DNA of 31,168 nucleotides from Silene noctiflora (GCA_009801015.1 VHZZ01000508.1:107897-139064); one strand, 5' to 3'. Positions 1 to 9,992 are shown, numbered from the stretch's first letter. The notes: generated from the letters alone by a model not told the origin. Numbers and translations are program-made.

Positions 1-151
1 GAAGAAGAGAAATTGTTGTTATTAGAAATTCAGGGATGTTATTCAGTTTTAAGAGATGTGTGGGAGGGTGATTTTGTATTATCGGGTGTCGGTGGGGACG
101 GTTTAGTAGTAGATTTCGCGATGGTTGTTGTGGTGGTTGCAACGGTGGCAT
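1..151 (-). other. Open frame at the left edge, possibly the 5' end of a minus-strand gene
   Basis: Read on the minus strand, an ATG at 151-149 opens a frame that stays open to the window edge, about 50 codons beginning MPPLQPPQQPSRN. Upstream, around 213-226, lies an AT-rich ATAAATATAT word that could be a TATA box, followed by an AACCCTAA word. The plus strand is also open here (1-153), so the open frame alone proves little. I recognise no family. It may be chance. Confidence 0.15.
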
Positions 152-705
152 GTTAATTAGAAATAGAATTGTGGGTTGTGGTTAGGGTTGTAAGGATGGC
201 AAAGAGGGGAATGGAAGATATATTTATTGTTCATGATGAGTTTGTGTGTGGAAATTAGAGGTTGCAATTGCAAGATTGGTAACTATGGAATCAGGTAATG
301 TTGTCTTTATATATTTTTGTCACTTGTCAACGACTTAGGTAACGAACGATTCTTACTTGGACCCCACCTTGTACAAAATATCATGAAATTAGAAAAGTAT
401 TTACCTTTTTTTAAATTACGATGCAACTAGACAACAGGGTAGGAGAGAACGGGTGGTCGCCTTGTAGGGTGGGGAATCCCCGGTATACATCATAGTCTGT
501 AAACAATGTATATAGGTAAGTAGGTAAGTCATCTTTTGTACCAAGAAAACGGATAGTGAATTGGGTCAAAAACGGTTTTGAAACGGGGATCTTTAAATTA
601 TTCATTTTATGTTTTAGCCATGACTCGAGCCAAGCTCTATCACAACCCTTGAATCACAGCTTATATCATTGTGTCTAATAAAAAAGATGACTCTTAAATT
701 AAGTG
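152..705. other. Intergenic/3' flank of the BDP1-like gene
   Basis: No gene is recognised here. The part just below 706 must hold the 3' UTR and poly(A) site of the minus-strand BDP1-like gene. An AATGAATAA word near 596-605 on the minus strand is a possible weak poly(A) signal. A 64-codon open frame at 411-605 on the minus strand shows no recognisable motif. Confidence 0.4.
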
Positions 706-3700
706 CTATAACGGAACAAAGTCGTCGAAATCATCATCGTCATTGTAATATCTAGCAGGACTTCTATCTTCAGCCTTGTCGGGTTCTTTAGTAGCAACTT
801 TATCCTCGGGATTATGCTCGGAATTGGCAGGCTCCTCTGGTGTTGCCTATCAAAATGAGGAAGGAAAGAAGATAAAACTTGAATTAGTTTTTATGCATCA
901 ACAAGAAGAGTAAAGTGTCCAATATAGTTTCGAAGTTTTGAGTTAGTACATACCTGGGTCTCGATATTATCCTCGGGCTTGGCTTCATTGCCTGTTGGTT
1001 CAACTACATCATCTTCATTAGAATCATAGTCCTTCTCCGCCTCTCTTGCAGCTTCCAAGGTTTTGATGACAAGCTCAAAGCATGAATTATCTGCAAATGG
1101 CAGAATCAGCAAATTAAGGGGATATAACCGGATGAGTGTTTTAACTTTTAACATGACTATATATCCAACTGTCGCACGCCGTACAGTTAAGGGCATGTCT
1201 TTATATATTCTTTCAAACGTGAGGTGGTAAAAAATGACAACTATGGGTTCAAAACAAAGGAATGACTGATACTGAACGATTTCGATGGAAGAAAATTATG
1301 AAAAAACTTTTTCTAAACAAAATCAGCAAACAAGTGAAATAACACATCGTGGAAAGTACCAATTTTTGGGTTGAAAATCAAAACCACCACCAATATTTTG
1401 AAAAACCAGGGTTTAAAACATCTTCTATAAGTGGCTTTTTTGGTTCTAAAACGGTTTTTCTTGGCAACTTTTGTCTGTAATTTAAACAAAGTTCAGTAAT
1501 TTCAAAAATAGCTTAACAATGTGAAATAACAGGTTTGTAATGCGAAGTTAATTGCAGATAAATATACCTGTTGCTATATTAGTCAAAGCATCATGCATCA
1601 TCATAGGGTTTTGTTTCTGTTCCTTCCTGTATTTCGATCTAATTTGTTCCAAACTTCGACCAGGGAAAAGTTGTTGTATCATTGACAAGTCCGTACCGAA
1701 TTGCCGGATACCCTGCAAAAGTCAAGAAAGACTGACTACATGCGCGATGCATTCAGCACAAGCAGAACAAAAATAAGGACCAAGAGAGAGGTCTGATAAT
1801 AAACAGTTGCAACACTCCCGGGACTAATGAGGACTTAAAACTGCTTGGATATACTCCTGGTATGATATCTGGGCCACAACACCAAATAATAGAAATTTAC
1901 CAAGGGTCCTGAAGTTTACTGCGGCCGAATTTTTAGGCAGTATTGGCCACCTTTACAGCGCAAGGACCGGATTAGGTCATGATCACTGATTACAATATCA
2001 AGTTTCATCAATCTAATGCAATGGATACACTAAATTACGTCAAGTTCATGAATATGTCGTTCCAATAAAGGTCTTAAAGAGAAAGGCCATGTTTTTCTTT
2101 CTTTTTTGGGGGTGTGGCCGTGTGGGGTTCTGGGAAGCGAGCCACTATTTCTCACCACAAACAGTTTCTAGCATGAAAGGTAACTGGGATATGACGTGAC
2201 GCGCGCGCGCACACACACACACTGATTCACCTTATAAAAGGTACACAATGATTCACCTTATAAAACATACACAATGATTCACCTTATAAAACAGCTCTGT
2301 CTCCATCTTCGTCCATTTTACCCTCGGTTGAGTATTCCTGAATGATGCATGATTATAGTAACCTGTATCTGTTTGAACTCCTGATGTTGAAGGATTTTCA
2401 TTTAAATCTCTATCTTGGTCAAACTCAAATGCCTCGTCATCATAGGGATAGCCTTCGGACTGCAGGTTATCAGTCCTGTAACAGAAAAATATCAAATCAC
2501 TACACATTTTAAGAAACAAGTCGTCAGAGCAGTAAGACACAACTAAAGCATCTTTTACTGAATGAAAAGAAAAACACGGGCATTAATGTTTCAGGCAAGT
2601 TTGCCTGTGGAGCTAGATCCAACGTCATCAATCAGTTTCAACTAGAACGTCAGTTTGTTACCTCTCATTACTTGGCGTTGGCTGTACCGACGTACTTTGT
2701 TTCTTCTGCATATTAAAAGACAATGGTTACTATTACATAAATTTCAAATATAACAAGCCATACTGCAAGAAAAAGAGAAAACAGGAAAAAAGAAATTACT
2801 GCTTCTCGATCTCTATGTTCTTGCAATATTATCAAATCCCTGATTGGCACCCTGTGACGGTCAAGTTCATCCTCTGGTATTTCAAGCAAAGTCTTATCCA
2901 CTATATCAGAAAATAAGACAATGCTATCATTAAAAATGACTAATTCAAGAGGGAAAACCTGATAATATGGAATTAATTACTAGCATGCTTTACATAAAGA
3001 GCAAATAGGATGAACTGAGATTACCGCATCTTTTCCGTCGAGTCCCGCGAGGGAACTTCTTGGGAGGCTGAACAATAGATTGATCCGATTTCTTGGATGC
3101 CTTCTTCCTCTTTCCAGCAGACTTCTCGTTTTCTAATGCAGCATTTTTTGATCTTCTCCTTTTCTTCTTTGATTTTGTCTCCTCTGAAAGAACACTATTA
3201 TCGTTTTCCTTTCTATTTGATGTCAACTCATCATGAACATTTGTTGGAGATTTACTAGTTGTGTCAAATCCATCATTTGTTCCGTCAACAAATTCAAAAG
3301 TATTCTCTTTAGCCTCAACACCCGACAACACAGGTTCTTCATCTGGGATGTTACCAGGAGAATTCACACAATTAAATTCTCGATCCTCTCCTTCCTGGAA
3401 ACCACACACTGAAATTGTTAATAAACTACGAATCAAAAGTTGTTAATTATTAAAGATTATTAACACGGGATAATCTGACCTGTTGGAACATATCTGACGT
3501 CACCAATGATTCAGTATTGTCAAAGACAGCATTTTGAGACTGATCATCGGTAGGATTCGTAGAAAAATTACCATCTAGCCCAGACTCTGAAGAATGAAGA
3601 AAGGAATTGAGTTCACCAACATGTACCGAATCATCTATCACAGGCACATCATTTGATGGAGTCTCGGCCAAATCTTTTGCTCTATTTTGTGCCTTGGGCT

Positions 3701-4903
3701 TTGGCTTTAACTTAGAGGTTATCTTGCCTAGCATGATCACACAACAGTAAGTATGCGGGAAGAACAAGGGAAAAAAGGATCACAGGATCTCATTAGCAAT
3801 ACCAGAAGCACCGTCAGCTTCATTCATCATCTCTACTGCGTCAAGACAAGAAAAGTCACCAGCTTCCTAATTCATTTGGCCAGCCCAAAACAGAAGGAAG
3901 TGAGGCCAAGTAATTGCAAATTTGTTACCTTGTGAAAGTTATAATAAAAGATTAAGAAGCTTTGAAGCATAATCACGTTTACCAACTGCTCCACATTTAT
4001 CTGAATGTCTCCAGTGTCTTGTTGTGTTAAAGGTATAGAAAGATCATGGACTATTTCAGAAGTAGACGGGCTGATAGGTGAGGAACTAGCAAAAGAGACA
4101 TCAGGGAAACCAGGAACCCCCATCTCATTTTGGATACTCAGAACATCCAGAGCAGGTGTCTCCGAAGAACCTACAGAATTACGAAATGATTGTAAGAAGG
4201 TAGAAAAAACAAGGTGCTTAACTACAGTCTAAAGCATCCGACTATTACGATCAAATAAGGTACCACCTCCTCCATCCCATATTTATTGGCCCATCAGATA
4301 TTGGTGATCATTAATCAACAGATATCAACTTTTGCCATTAATTTCTACAACTATATGCAGAGACAAAAAAAAAATACGGAGTAGAAATTGTATGTTTGAT
4401 TTCTCCAAAGCATGATCTTAATATTATCATTTTAAAATAGCCTTGGTAACTATTTTGAATTGTGACAAATAATCAGTCAAAGTGAACAACACCTTGATTA
4501 CCAAAGTATATGTGGACAATATCACAATTAATGAACCTGATTACCAGGCAATTCATCCGTAGTCCAGAAATCAGCAGTATCCTTGGTTTTTGTCACGGAT
4601 GAACTTGTAAGAGCTTCTGCGTTGTCTTTGACAATATCATCTAATGTAGATGGCTGCTCGATAGCATTCACTACAACAGACTGGGAAGCTACTGCCGATG
4701 CTTTCTTAGGTTGTTTTTTGGGCTTCGCCTTGGGCTTAAACCTGCTCGTAACTGACATTGTATAACACCAAATGTTATATTCCTCGGACCTTAATCTCAA
4801 TACAAAGGAAACAGAAATAATAACGTCTACTTGCAAAATGCATGCTTATAGAATTACCATTCCCAGCCGGTGGTTCAGAAAAAAGATCATCCAGAAAATC
4901 CAT
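706..4903 (-). CDS. BDP1: TFIIIB B'' subunit homologue (BDP1), SANT/Myb-like, 12 coding exons
   Basis: This is a subunit of TFIIIB, which recruits RNA polymerase III to tRNA, 5S and other small RNA genes in the nucleus. I joined exons 4903-4858, 4751-4545, 4170-3983, 3866-3803, 3727-3480, 3394-3025, 2900-2800, 2705-2662, 2475-2283, 1712-1568, 1090-954 and 846-706. All introns are GT-AG and phases agree, giving 627 residues from MDFLDDLFSEPPAGN to DDFDDFVPL. The N-terminal half is acidic, with two K/P-rich patches. Near residues 330-370 is a strongly basic stretch, then the B''-type segment VPIRDLIILQEH. The SANT domain spans about residues 474-520: VKWTKMETELFYK, then GIRQFGTDLSMIQQLFPGRS, which matches known BDP1 SANT domains (FGTD, LFPGR). 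The C-terminus is acidic. The product call is firm; exact junctions, especially exon 4, are inferred. Confidence 0.9.
2200..2222. repeat. (CG)n(CA)n alternating purine-pyrimidine microsatellite
   Basis: A run of CG dinucleotides passes directly into CA dinucleotides inside intron 9 of the BDP1-like gene. Alternating purine-pyrimidine tracts of this kind can adopt Z-DNA. It abuts the tandem repeat that duplicates the splice donor. Confidence 0.85.
2223..2292 (-). repeat. 26-bp tandem repeat carrying three copies of a splice donor
   Basis: The block TGATTCACCTTATAAAA recurs at 2223, 2249 and 2275, exactly 26 bp apart, with two full units and a partial third. On the minus strand each unit reads TTTTATAAGGTGAATCA, so the exon 9 donor AAG|GTGAAT is present three times (exon ends at 2283, 2257 or 2231). 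Only the 2283 donor keeps the frame into the next SANT exon, because 26 and 52 are not multiples of three. Confidence 0.85.
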
Positions 4904-4921
4904 CACAAAAGGTACATGTAC
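4903..4921 (-). promoter_or_regulatory. Short uORF (MYLL-stop) overlapping the BDP1 start codon
   Basis: On the minus strand an ATG at 4917-4915 starts a four-residue frame whose TGA shares its A with the main ATG at 4903 (TGATG). It would be in the mRNA if the leader is spliced to the TTCTAG acceptor ending at 4922. Such an overlap could allow termination-reinitiation. The splice site is predicted only. Confidence 0.4.
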
Positions 4922-6013
4922 CTAGAAGCAAAACAGAATCCACTCTAAAGTAAATTATTAGTCGATAATATTGTGTTAGTTTAAAAATAAATGTTACAAA
5001 CATTGACAGAAACAGTATGCTTATACTGCACACAGGACTAAATTATTCTCAAGCATCAGATTAAAGAGATAACAGAGAACCAGAAAGTCAGAACCCGTCC
5101 GCTTATTCAAAGTATCTATTGATTTTCATTTACATCTTCAATTTATGGCCATGAAAGGGATGTATTCAGCATTGGCAACTATGATCAGGTGAAACGGAAG
5201 TCAGCCACCAAGGCAACATATTAATACACTTTTTTGATACAAAATAAAATTCCTTTCTCAACCTATTAGAAGATAACTCATTTCAACAGACAGACAGACA
5301 ACAATCAGTAAATTCAGTATCGACACAAGAAATCTCCCAAGAATCTAGAAATGGCAACAAGCTTAGAGCATTAAGTGATCCATTTTCAGATGTAGTTTTC
5401 TAATGATCATTAACTGTACAGCTGCACGAGATACGTTTCAGGGTGTAAACTCCCATCCCCTCAATTTCCGTCTATCCAAACAAAGTGATACGTCTCACCC
5501 CGTCCCTCACAAAACTAAACCTGAATTCCCAAGGCTTACTAGTAACCTGTCAAGTTTGTCACTTCTTTCTCGCCTTCGAAACATTATCATGCCAAGAATA
5601 GCCATCAGTGTACATAAATTAGGCACACATATCAATCAATCAACCATATTAACTATTAACACTACACTTCCATTCATTCAACAATTTCCGCTTCGCAACG
5701 AGACGACATTTGCCTAATGTTTAAAATAGGGAGTGCATCAACAACATATTTAGAGTTCCCCAAATTCAAACAATCTATCAACCTAACAAACATCAATTAT
5801 CTTACATAATGACATCATTTCATCAAAAATTAATAAATTAAACGCATAAACAAACAATTTAATCAATCAAACACCCAAATTTAATCAATTTAATCAATTA
5901 ATTCTGGCGAATCAACGTTCAGGCAGTGGGGGCGGGGTGAAGTGTGCGACCACCTTGGACACCACGTGGCAAACGTATAAGGTGACAGGTGGAAGAGAGA
6001 GAAAGAGGAGTAC
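4922..6013 (-). other. Probable leader intron of the BDP1-like gene
   Basis: A donor CCTACG|GTACTC at 6013 and an acceptor TTCTAG| ending at 4922 would join a short non-coding exon to the start-codon exon. No conserved coding exon or mobile element was recognised inside. The open frame at 5403-5717 on the plus strand lies within it and has no recognisable motif. Confidence 0.45.
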
Positions 6014-6091
6014 CGTAGGCGGTGGTTAGCCGGGCGGCGAGCGGTGTGTTTCTGGGTGCTAGGGTTTTGTAAGCATTGGATAAATATATTG
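6014..6091 (-). promoter_or_regulatory. BDP1 core promoter and non-coding first exon (TATA-like and telo-box)
   Basis: On the minus strand a TATA-like AATATATTTATCC (6090-6078) is followed about 20 bp later by a telo-box AAAACCCTAG (6068-6059) and a GC-rich stretch without ATG ending in a good donor at 6014. A start of transcription near 6050-6060 fits the TATA spacing. Telo-boxes near the start site are common in plant genes for ribosome and RNA-synthesis machinery. No transcript evidence is available here. Confidence 0.5.
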
Positions 6092-6099
6092 GAATTGAA

Positions 6100-6529
6100 C
6101 TGCCAATAGATAGCAGTTGGATAGATGGTGGCGGAGGGGCGTAGCGGTTTCAGTGCGTGCGTTGATTATGTCTATAGGTTCAGGGTTCGATTCTACATTC
6201 AAGGAAATAAATGTTTTCCTTTACTAATTTGGATTTGGAGTTGTACCTAGGTTAATAAGTAGTCAAACATTTAATTAATTAATTATTCTATGCTATTTAC
6301 ATTGATTTTGTGAGTTTATTTACTTTTATTTTATTTTTGTGATGAAAAATGACATTATTGTGCTGATAGCGTTTGCGACATTACCACAAATGGCTATGCG
6401 AGATTACAAGAAGGTTACTTATAGCCTGTTGTAGTTATTTATTTTATGTTGTGGTAATTGTTGTAAGTATCGTTATTTATCACCAATTTCTATTGTTTTG
6501 AGATTAGATTTCTTATAGCTTGTGTAAAA
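6100..6529. other. Intergenic, AT-rich; possible tRNA-like B-box remnant
   Basis: No gene is recognised. At 6179-6192 the word AGGGTTCGATTCT resembles a Pol III B box, and TAGCGGTTTCAG about 35 bp upstream resembles a weak A box, so an old SINE fragment is possible. No poly(A) end or target duplication was seen. Confidence 0.3.
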
Positions 6530-7150
6530 CAAGGTGCAAGGTTATACACTATTACGGGATTTTAGTGGATATCAAATATACATATACCAAATTAATTTCT
6601 CTAAGTTATCCATATCCATGTTCCTCTTTCTTACATCGGGATTGTAAGACAGAGAGATGGGTGATCGGGATGTAGCCAGACGATAGTGTTAACTGCTAAA
6701 GTTAATTAGGTAAGTGGTGTGTCGGATCGGTGGGCTATTGGGTTATAGATGGTTGAGGTGTTGGAGTATTTTGGGTTGGGCTGGGTTGGGTCGACTTGGG
6801 TTGGTGTTTAGTGACTATGAGTGACGTTATTCCTTAGTACTAAATCGTTTTGGTCAATAATAATTCATTGACACAATGCATTCACATCATCATAAACAGA
6901 AAATATCATAGAATATGGATGAAGTTATTACATTTGATCTTAAACCTTATTGGAAAACAAAGTAGGACCAGTAAGCCTAAGGACCAATTTAGTCGCTACT
7001 CTTATTTATTACGAAAATACACTTGTGACGCTTCACAATCATCTTCTATTTTAAAGAGTTCTAGGACATCATAAATGAAGATTTGTGCCAATTTAATGGT
7101 TCGGCCTACAAAAAAGTGTCACATACTCCTTATATATACAACATACAAGG
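6530..7150 (+). repeat. Diverged tandem duplication, copy 1
   Basis: This segment is repeated at 7505-8500 in the same order. It begins around AAGGTGCAAGG, passes a GAGATGGGTGATCGGGATGTAGCCAGA block, GGGTTATAGATGGTTGAGG, and AAATCGTTTTGGTC, and ends at ACAACATACAAGG. Many substitutions and small indels separate the copies, so the duplication is not recent. Open frames inside (such as 6850-7074) do not look coding. I do not recognise the unit as a known element. Confidence 0.75.
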
Positions 7151-7889
7151 TAAACCTGGAAAAATAAAAACAAACCCAAAAAATCGATCGCAAACATCTG
7201 ATTTGATAATTGATCGAACACCCAATGTGAATGACTTATTGATCTAGATGAAAAATATTTATTTTTTTCATAAATAAACTCACATTTAGTGTTTTCTCAT
7301 TGATTATTTATTTACTGATCACATTATGAATTATTACATTCAAATTGAAATAAGGTTCATTTATTCGTATTTTTTTACTCTCAATCCATGAAATCTATGA
7401 CCAGAAACTCAATTGAACTGAAATAAACCCGATCTGGATTGTATCGGACTCAAAATAGTACAAACTGAATAAAGTTACAAACCGAAATGAAACTTGTTTA
7501 AGACCAAGGTGCAATGTTGTACACCTTTTTTTTTTGTTATTAATTAAATATATACAGGATTTTTTCTCCGAGAGAGAGAGAGATGGGTAATTGGGGTGTA
7601 GCCAGATGATTGTGGTAAGGTTAATTAATGGATATCAGATATAAATATACCAAGTTAATTTCAAATATACATATACCAAGTTAATTTCAGAGAGAGAGAG
7701 AGAGAGAAAGATGGTCGAAATGTAGCCAGATGATAGTGGTAAGGTTAATTAGTTAAGTGGTGTAGCAGATTGGTGGGATATAGTGACATTAGGTGTTAGG
7801 CTAATGGGTTATAGATGGTTGAGGGTTGGAGTATTTCGGGTTGGGTTGAGTTGGGCGGGTGTCTAGTGGATAGTGACTAAAAGTGTTGG

Positions 7890-8033
7890 TATTGTTATTT
7901 TTATTTTTTGGTACATAAGAGGGGCAAAGCTCCGAGACTAACTAGCAACTATACGAAATAAGGAAACACCTAACACATCTCCACGAAGAATAGGACGTAA
8001 TAGCTGAGGAGGGGCCGTAGTCGAAATAAAGTG
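7890..8033. mobile_element. Insertion of unknown family, with a T-rich left end
   Basis: Alignment of the two duplicate copies shows about 140 extra bases here. The insert starts with a T-rich run and includes GTACATAAGAGGGGCAAAGC. AAAGTG-like words flank both sides. Read on the minus strand it would end in an A-rich tail, as a SINE or retrocopy does. No Pol III boxes were recognised, so its class is open. Confidence 0.35.
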
Positions 8034-8271
8034 CTAGTAGTTAAATCGTTTTGGTCATAATAATTCATCGACTCAGTGTATTCGCATCATCATAAACGAA
8101 AATATCATAGAACATGGATGAAGTTATTACATTTCTTAAACCTTATTGGAAAACAAAGTAGGATCAATAAGCTTAAGGATCAATTTAATCGCTGCTCTTG
8201 CTCGTGACGAAAAAACATTTGCGACGCTTCACAACCACCTTCCATTTTAAAGAGTTGTAAGACGTCGTAAA

Positions 8272-8430
8272 CAGTGGTGGAGCTAGGGGGGCTAGCAGGG
8301 GTGCCCGTTGAGTTTTTCTAAGTTTTTAGTTAGATTTTTTGCATTTTTTTCGAGCGTACCTTATATTATTATCCATCTGCTCCCCTAAAAATTTTCACCA
8401 CTCCTAAGCTCAAATTCCGACTCCGCCACA
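8272..8430. mobile_element. hAT-like MITE with 8-bp target duplication
   Basis: The insert is flanked by GTCGTAAA at 8264-8271 and 8431-8438, a perfect 8-bp direct repeat. Its ends are CAGTGGTGGAG and CTCCGCCACA, an imperfect terminal inverted repeat of the CAGTGGCGGAG type. The other duplicate copy (about 7067-7076) has the uninterrupted site, so the empty site is visible in the same window. There is no coding capacity. The TIR and 8-bp duplication fit the hAT superfamily. Confidence 0.75.
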
Positions 8431-8500
8431 GTCGTAAATGAAAATTTGTGCCAATTGAAGGGTTCGATCTAGAAAGTGAGTACAACATACAAGGACACAG

Positions 8501-8880
8501 TACACAAGTGCAAAATTGTAAACCCAGTACAGTAACTGACAGTTAAAACTGAGAAAAACACCTCTTCTGCTCTTCACATACTAAAGTACATAGAGAAATA
8601 TTTTCCTCGAAAGAATATTATTCACGGCAAAAACAGTACACATTTTAATTAATCTTTTGTACTGCGTATAATACAGAAGACGAATAATCAAGTGACAGCA
8701 ACAAAAATAATTACCAAAATTACAATAAACCTTACATAAATGCACGAAATCTGTGTTACAAGTTGCAGAGTCTGAGCTTGGCAAATTTTGGACGGTCCAC
8801 AAATTCCCTCCACCAACCTCACATGTCTCCATCATTTTTTGTCACATTCAAGTACTTGTACTTTCCCTATTTAATTTACC
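8501..8880. other. Intergenic stretch without a recognised gene
   Basis: An 84-codon open frame on the minus strand (8581-8835) begins MMETCEVGGGNLWTVQNLP and ends in cysteine-rich low-complexity residues. No family is recognised and no splice-supported extension was found. Confidence 0.3.
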
Positions 8881-8889
8881 ATTTTGTAC

Positions 8890-9796
8890 GGCCAAACAAC
8901 TAAATTGGTAAAAAAAGCCGAGGTTGTTTGCAAAATTGGTGAAAAAACTACCACTTATAACAATTTGGTAAAAAAAATAAAGAATTGTGACAAATTGACC
9001 AAAAAAACTAAAATATTATGTAATTTATTATTTTTACAATTAAATGTGACCAAAGTACCCTTGTTTAAATTAATGACCCAAACGAAAAACACAAATCCAA
9101 AACTTGGTAAATATGGCAATACGAGTATTCTCGGCTTAGATATAATATGCTTTTTAGGATTAGCTGCTCAATTCATTTTAGACTACAAAAGTTTTCATTT
9201 AAGACGACACTATCTGTCAAAACATAAGATGAGTCAAGTATCATACTACTTGTATATATAAGACAAACATATTGTTTTTCCCTATGCATTCTTATATATA
9301 CACAAGTGGTATTTATTTNACCCGTGTCTTAAACTTAAAACNGATANTNTCGTCNTAAGAAAAATTTATTAGTTAGAGTATGAATTATTATAAGTTATGA
9401 CGTACGAGTCATTCGTGGCGAAATCGATTATTTGGCTATGCAACATTTGAATAAAGGCCATTTTGAATTTCATTATTTTAGGGTCAGTCATTAATTTTGA
9501 AGAAATATTCGGTTCAGATCGAGTTTGTTATGGTTGGATTATTTAGAAATTGGGATCATAGTTCAGTTGCTAAGGACGAGACGAGTTGCGGATGAGATTT
9601 TTTTCAAATCCGGTTACACGCACAAGGGTAGTTTTGTCAAATTTATTTGGAATAATGGAAATTTGAGAAAGATGTAGCATTTTTGGCCAATTTGTCATAA
9701 TCCTTCATTTTTTTTACCAATTTGTCACAATCTATAGTTTTTTTACCAATCTGGCAAATAACCTTCACTTTTTTTACCAATTTGGTAGTTTGGCCC
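8890..9796. mobile_element. Mutator-like non-autonomous element with about 175-bp inverted repeats
   Basis: Left arm 8890-9064 and right arm about 9622-9796 are imperfect inverted copies: GGCCAAAC...AAATTGGTAAAAAAAG on the left, and the same order on the minus strand from the right, out to ACCCTTGT. A 9-bp direct repeat ATTTTGTAC flanks the element (8881-8889, 9797-9805), as for Mutator-like elements. The arms are built from AAATTGGTAAAAAAA subrepeats spaced roughly 30-35 bp. The open frame at 8884-9261 lies in the left arm and interior and is low complexity, so no transposase is seen. Confidence 0.75.
9190..9362. mobile_element. MITE of the TTAAGACGA type nested in the Mutator-like element
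   Basis: The left end TTTAAGACGACACTATCTGT and the right end, read on the minus strand as TTANGACGANANTATCNGT, are inverted copies. The element sits inside the interior of the 8890-9796 element. Five ambiguous bases (N) fall in or next to its right arm. A related element lies at 19703-19868. No clean target duplication could be defined. Confidence 0.5.
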
Positions 9797-9804
9797 ATTT
9801 TGTA

Positions 9805-9990
9805 CTCCCTCCCTCCCGATTTCCGGTCATTTATTTACCTTTGGTTTTAGTAAGGATAGGCGACAAGTGGACGAAATCGAGCGTGGAGGATGAAGTTATC
9901 AATCAAAGGCATTCCTAAAATAGAAAGGTAAACAATTAACTGAAACACTCCAAAATGAAATAAATAAACAATTGATCGAGATAGAGGGAG
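9805..9990. mobile_element. Stowaway (Tc1/mariner) MITE
   Basis: The element is flanked by TA on both sides (9803-9804, 9991-9992). Its ends are CTCCCTCCCTCCCGAT and, on the minus strand from the right, CTCCCTCTATCTCGAT. The subterminal GTCATTTATTTACC is shared with the MITEs at 21385 and 27554. It has no coding capacity and lies directly beside the Mutator-like element. Confidence 0.75.
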
Positions 9991-9992
9991 TA

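Larger units (their letters stand above)
7505..8500 (+). repeat. Diverged tandem duplication, copy 2, enlarged by insertions
   Basis: This is the second copy of the 6530-7150 segment. It is longer because of an internal repeat of AAATATACCAAGTTAATTTC with flanking (GA)n runs (7568-7710), an insertion near 7890-8033 and a hAT-like MITE at 8272-8430. The lack of these insertions in copy 1 shows they arrived after the duplication or only in this copy. Confidence 0.75.

Noticed and set aside
1552-1776. 74-codon plus-strand frame
   Set aside because: It is antisense to exon 10 of the BDP1-like gene, which encodes the second half of the SANT domain.
4261-4384. Stowaway MITE in intron 2 of the BDP1-like gene
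   Set aside because: CTCCTCCATCCCATATTTATT resembles a left end and ATACGGAGTA a decayed terminus, but no matched inverted pair could be drawn.
8884-9261. 125-codon plus-strand open frame
   Set aside because: It starts in the target duplication of the Mutator-like element and runs through its left inverted repeat; the protein is low-complexity Lys/Thr from AAATTGGTAAAAAAA subrepeats.
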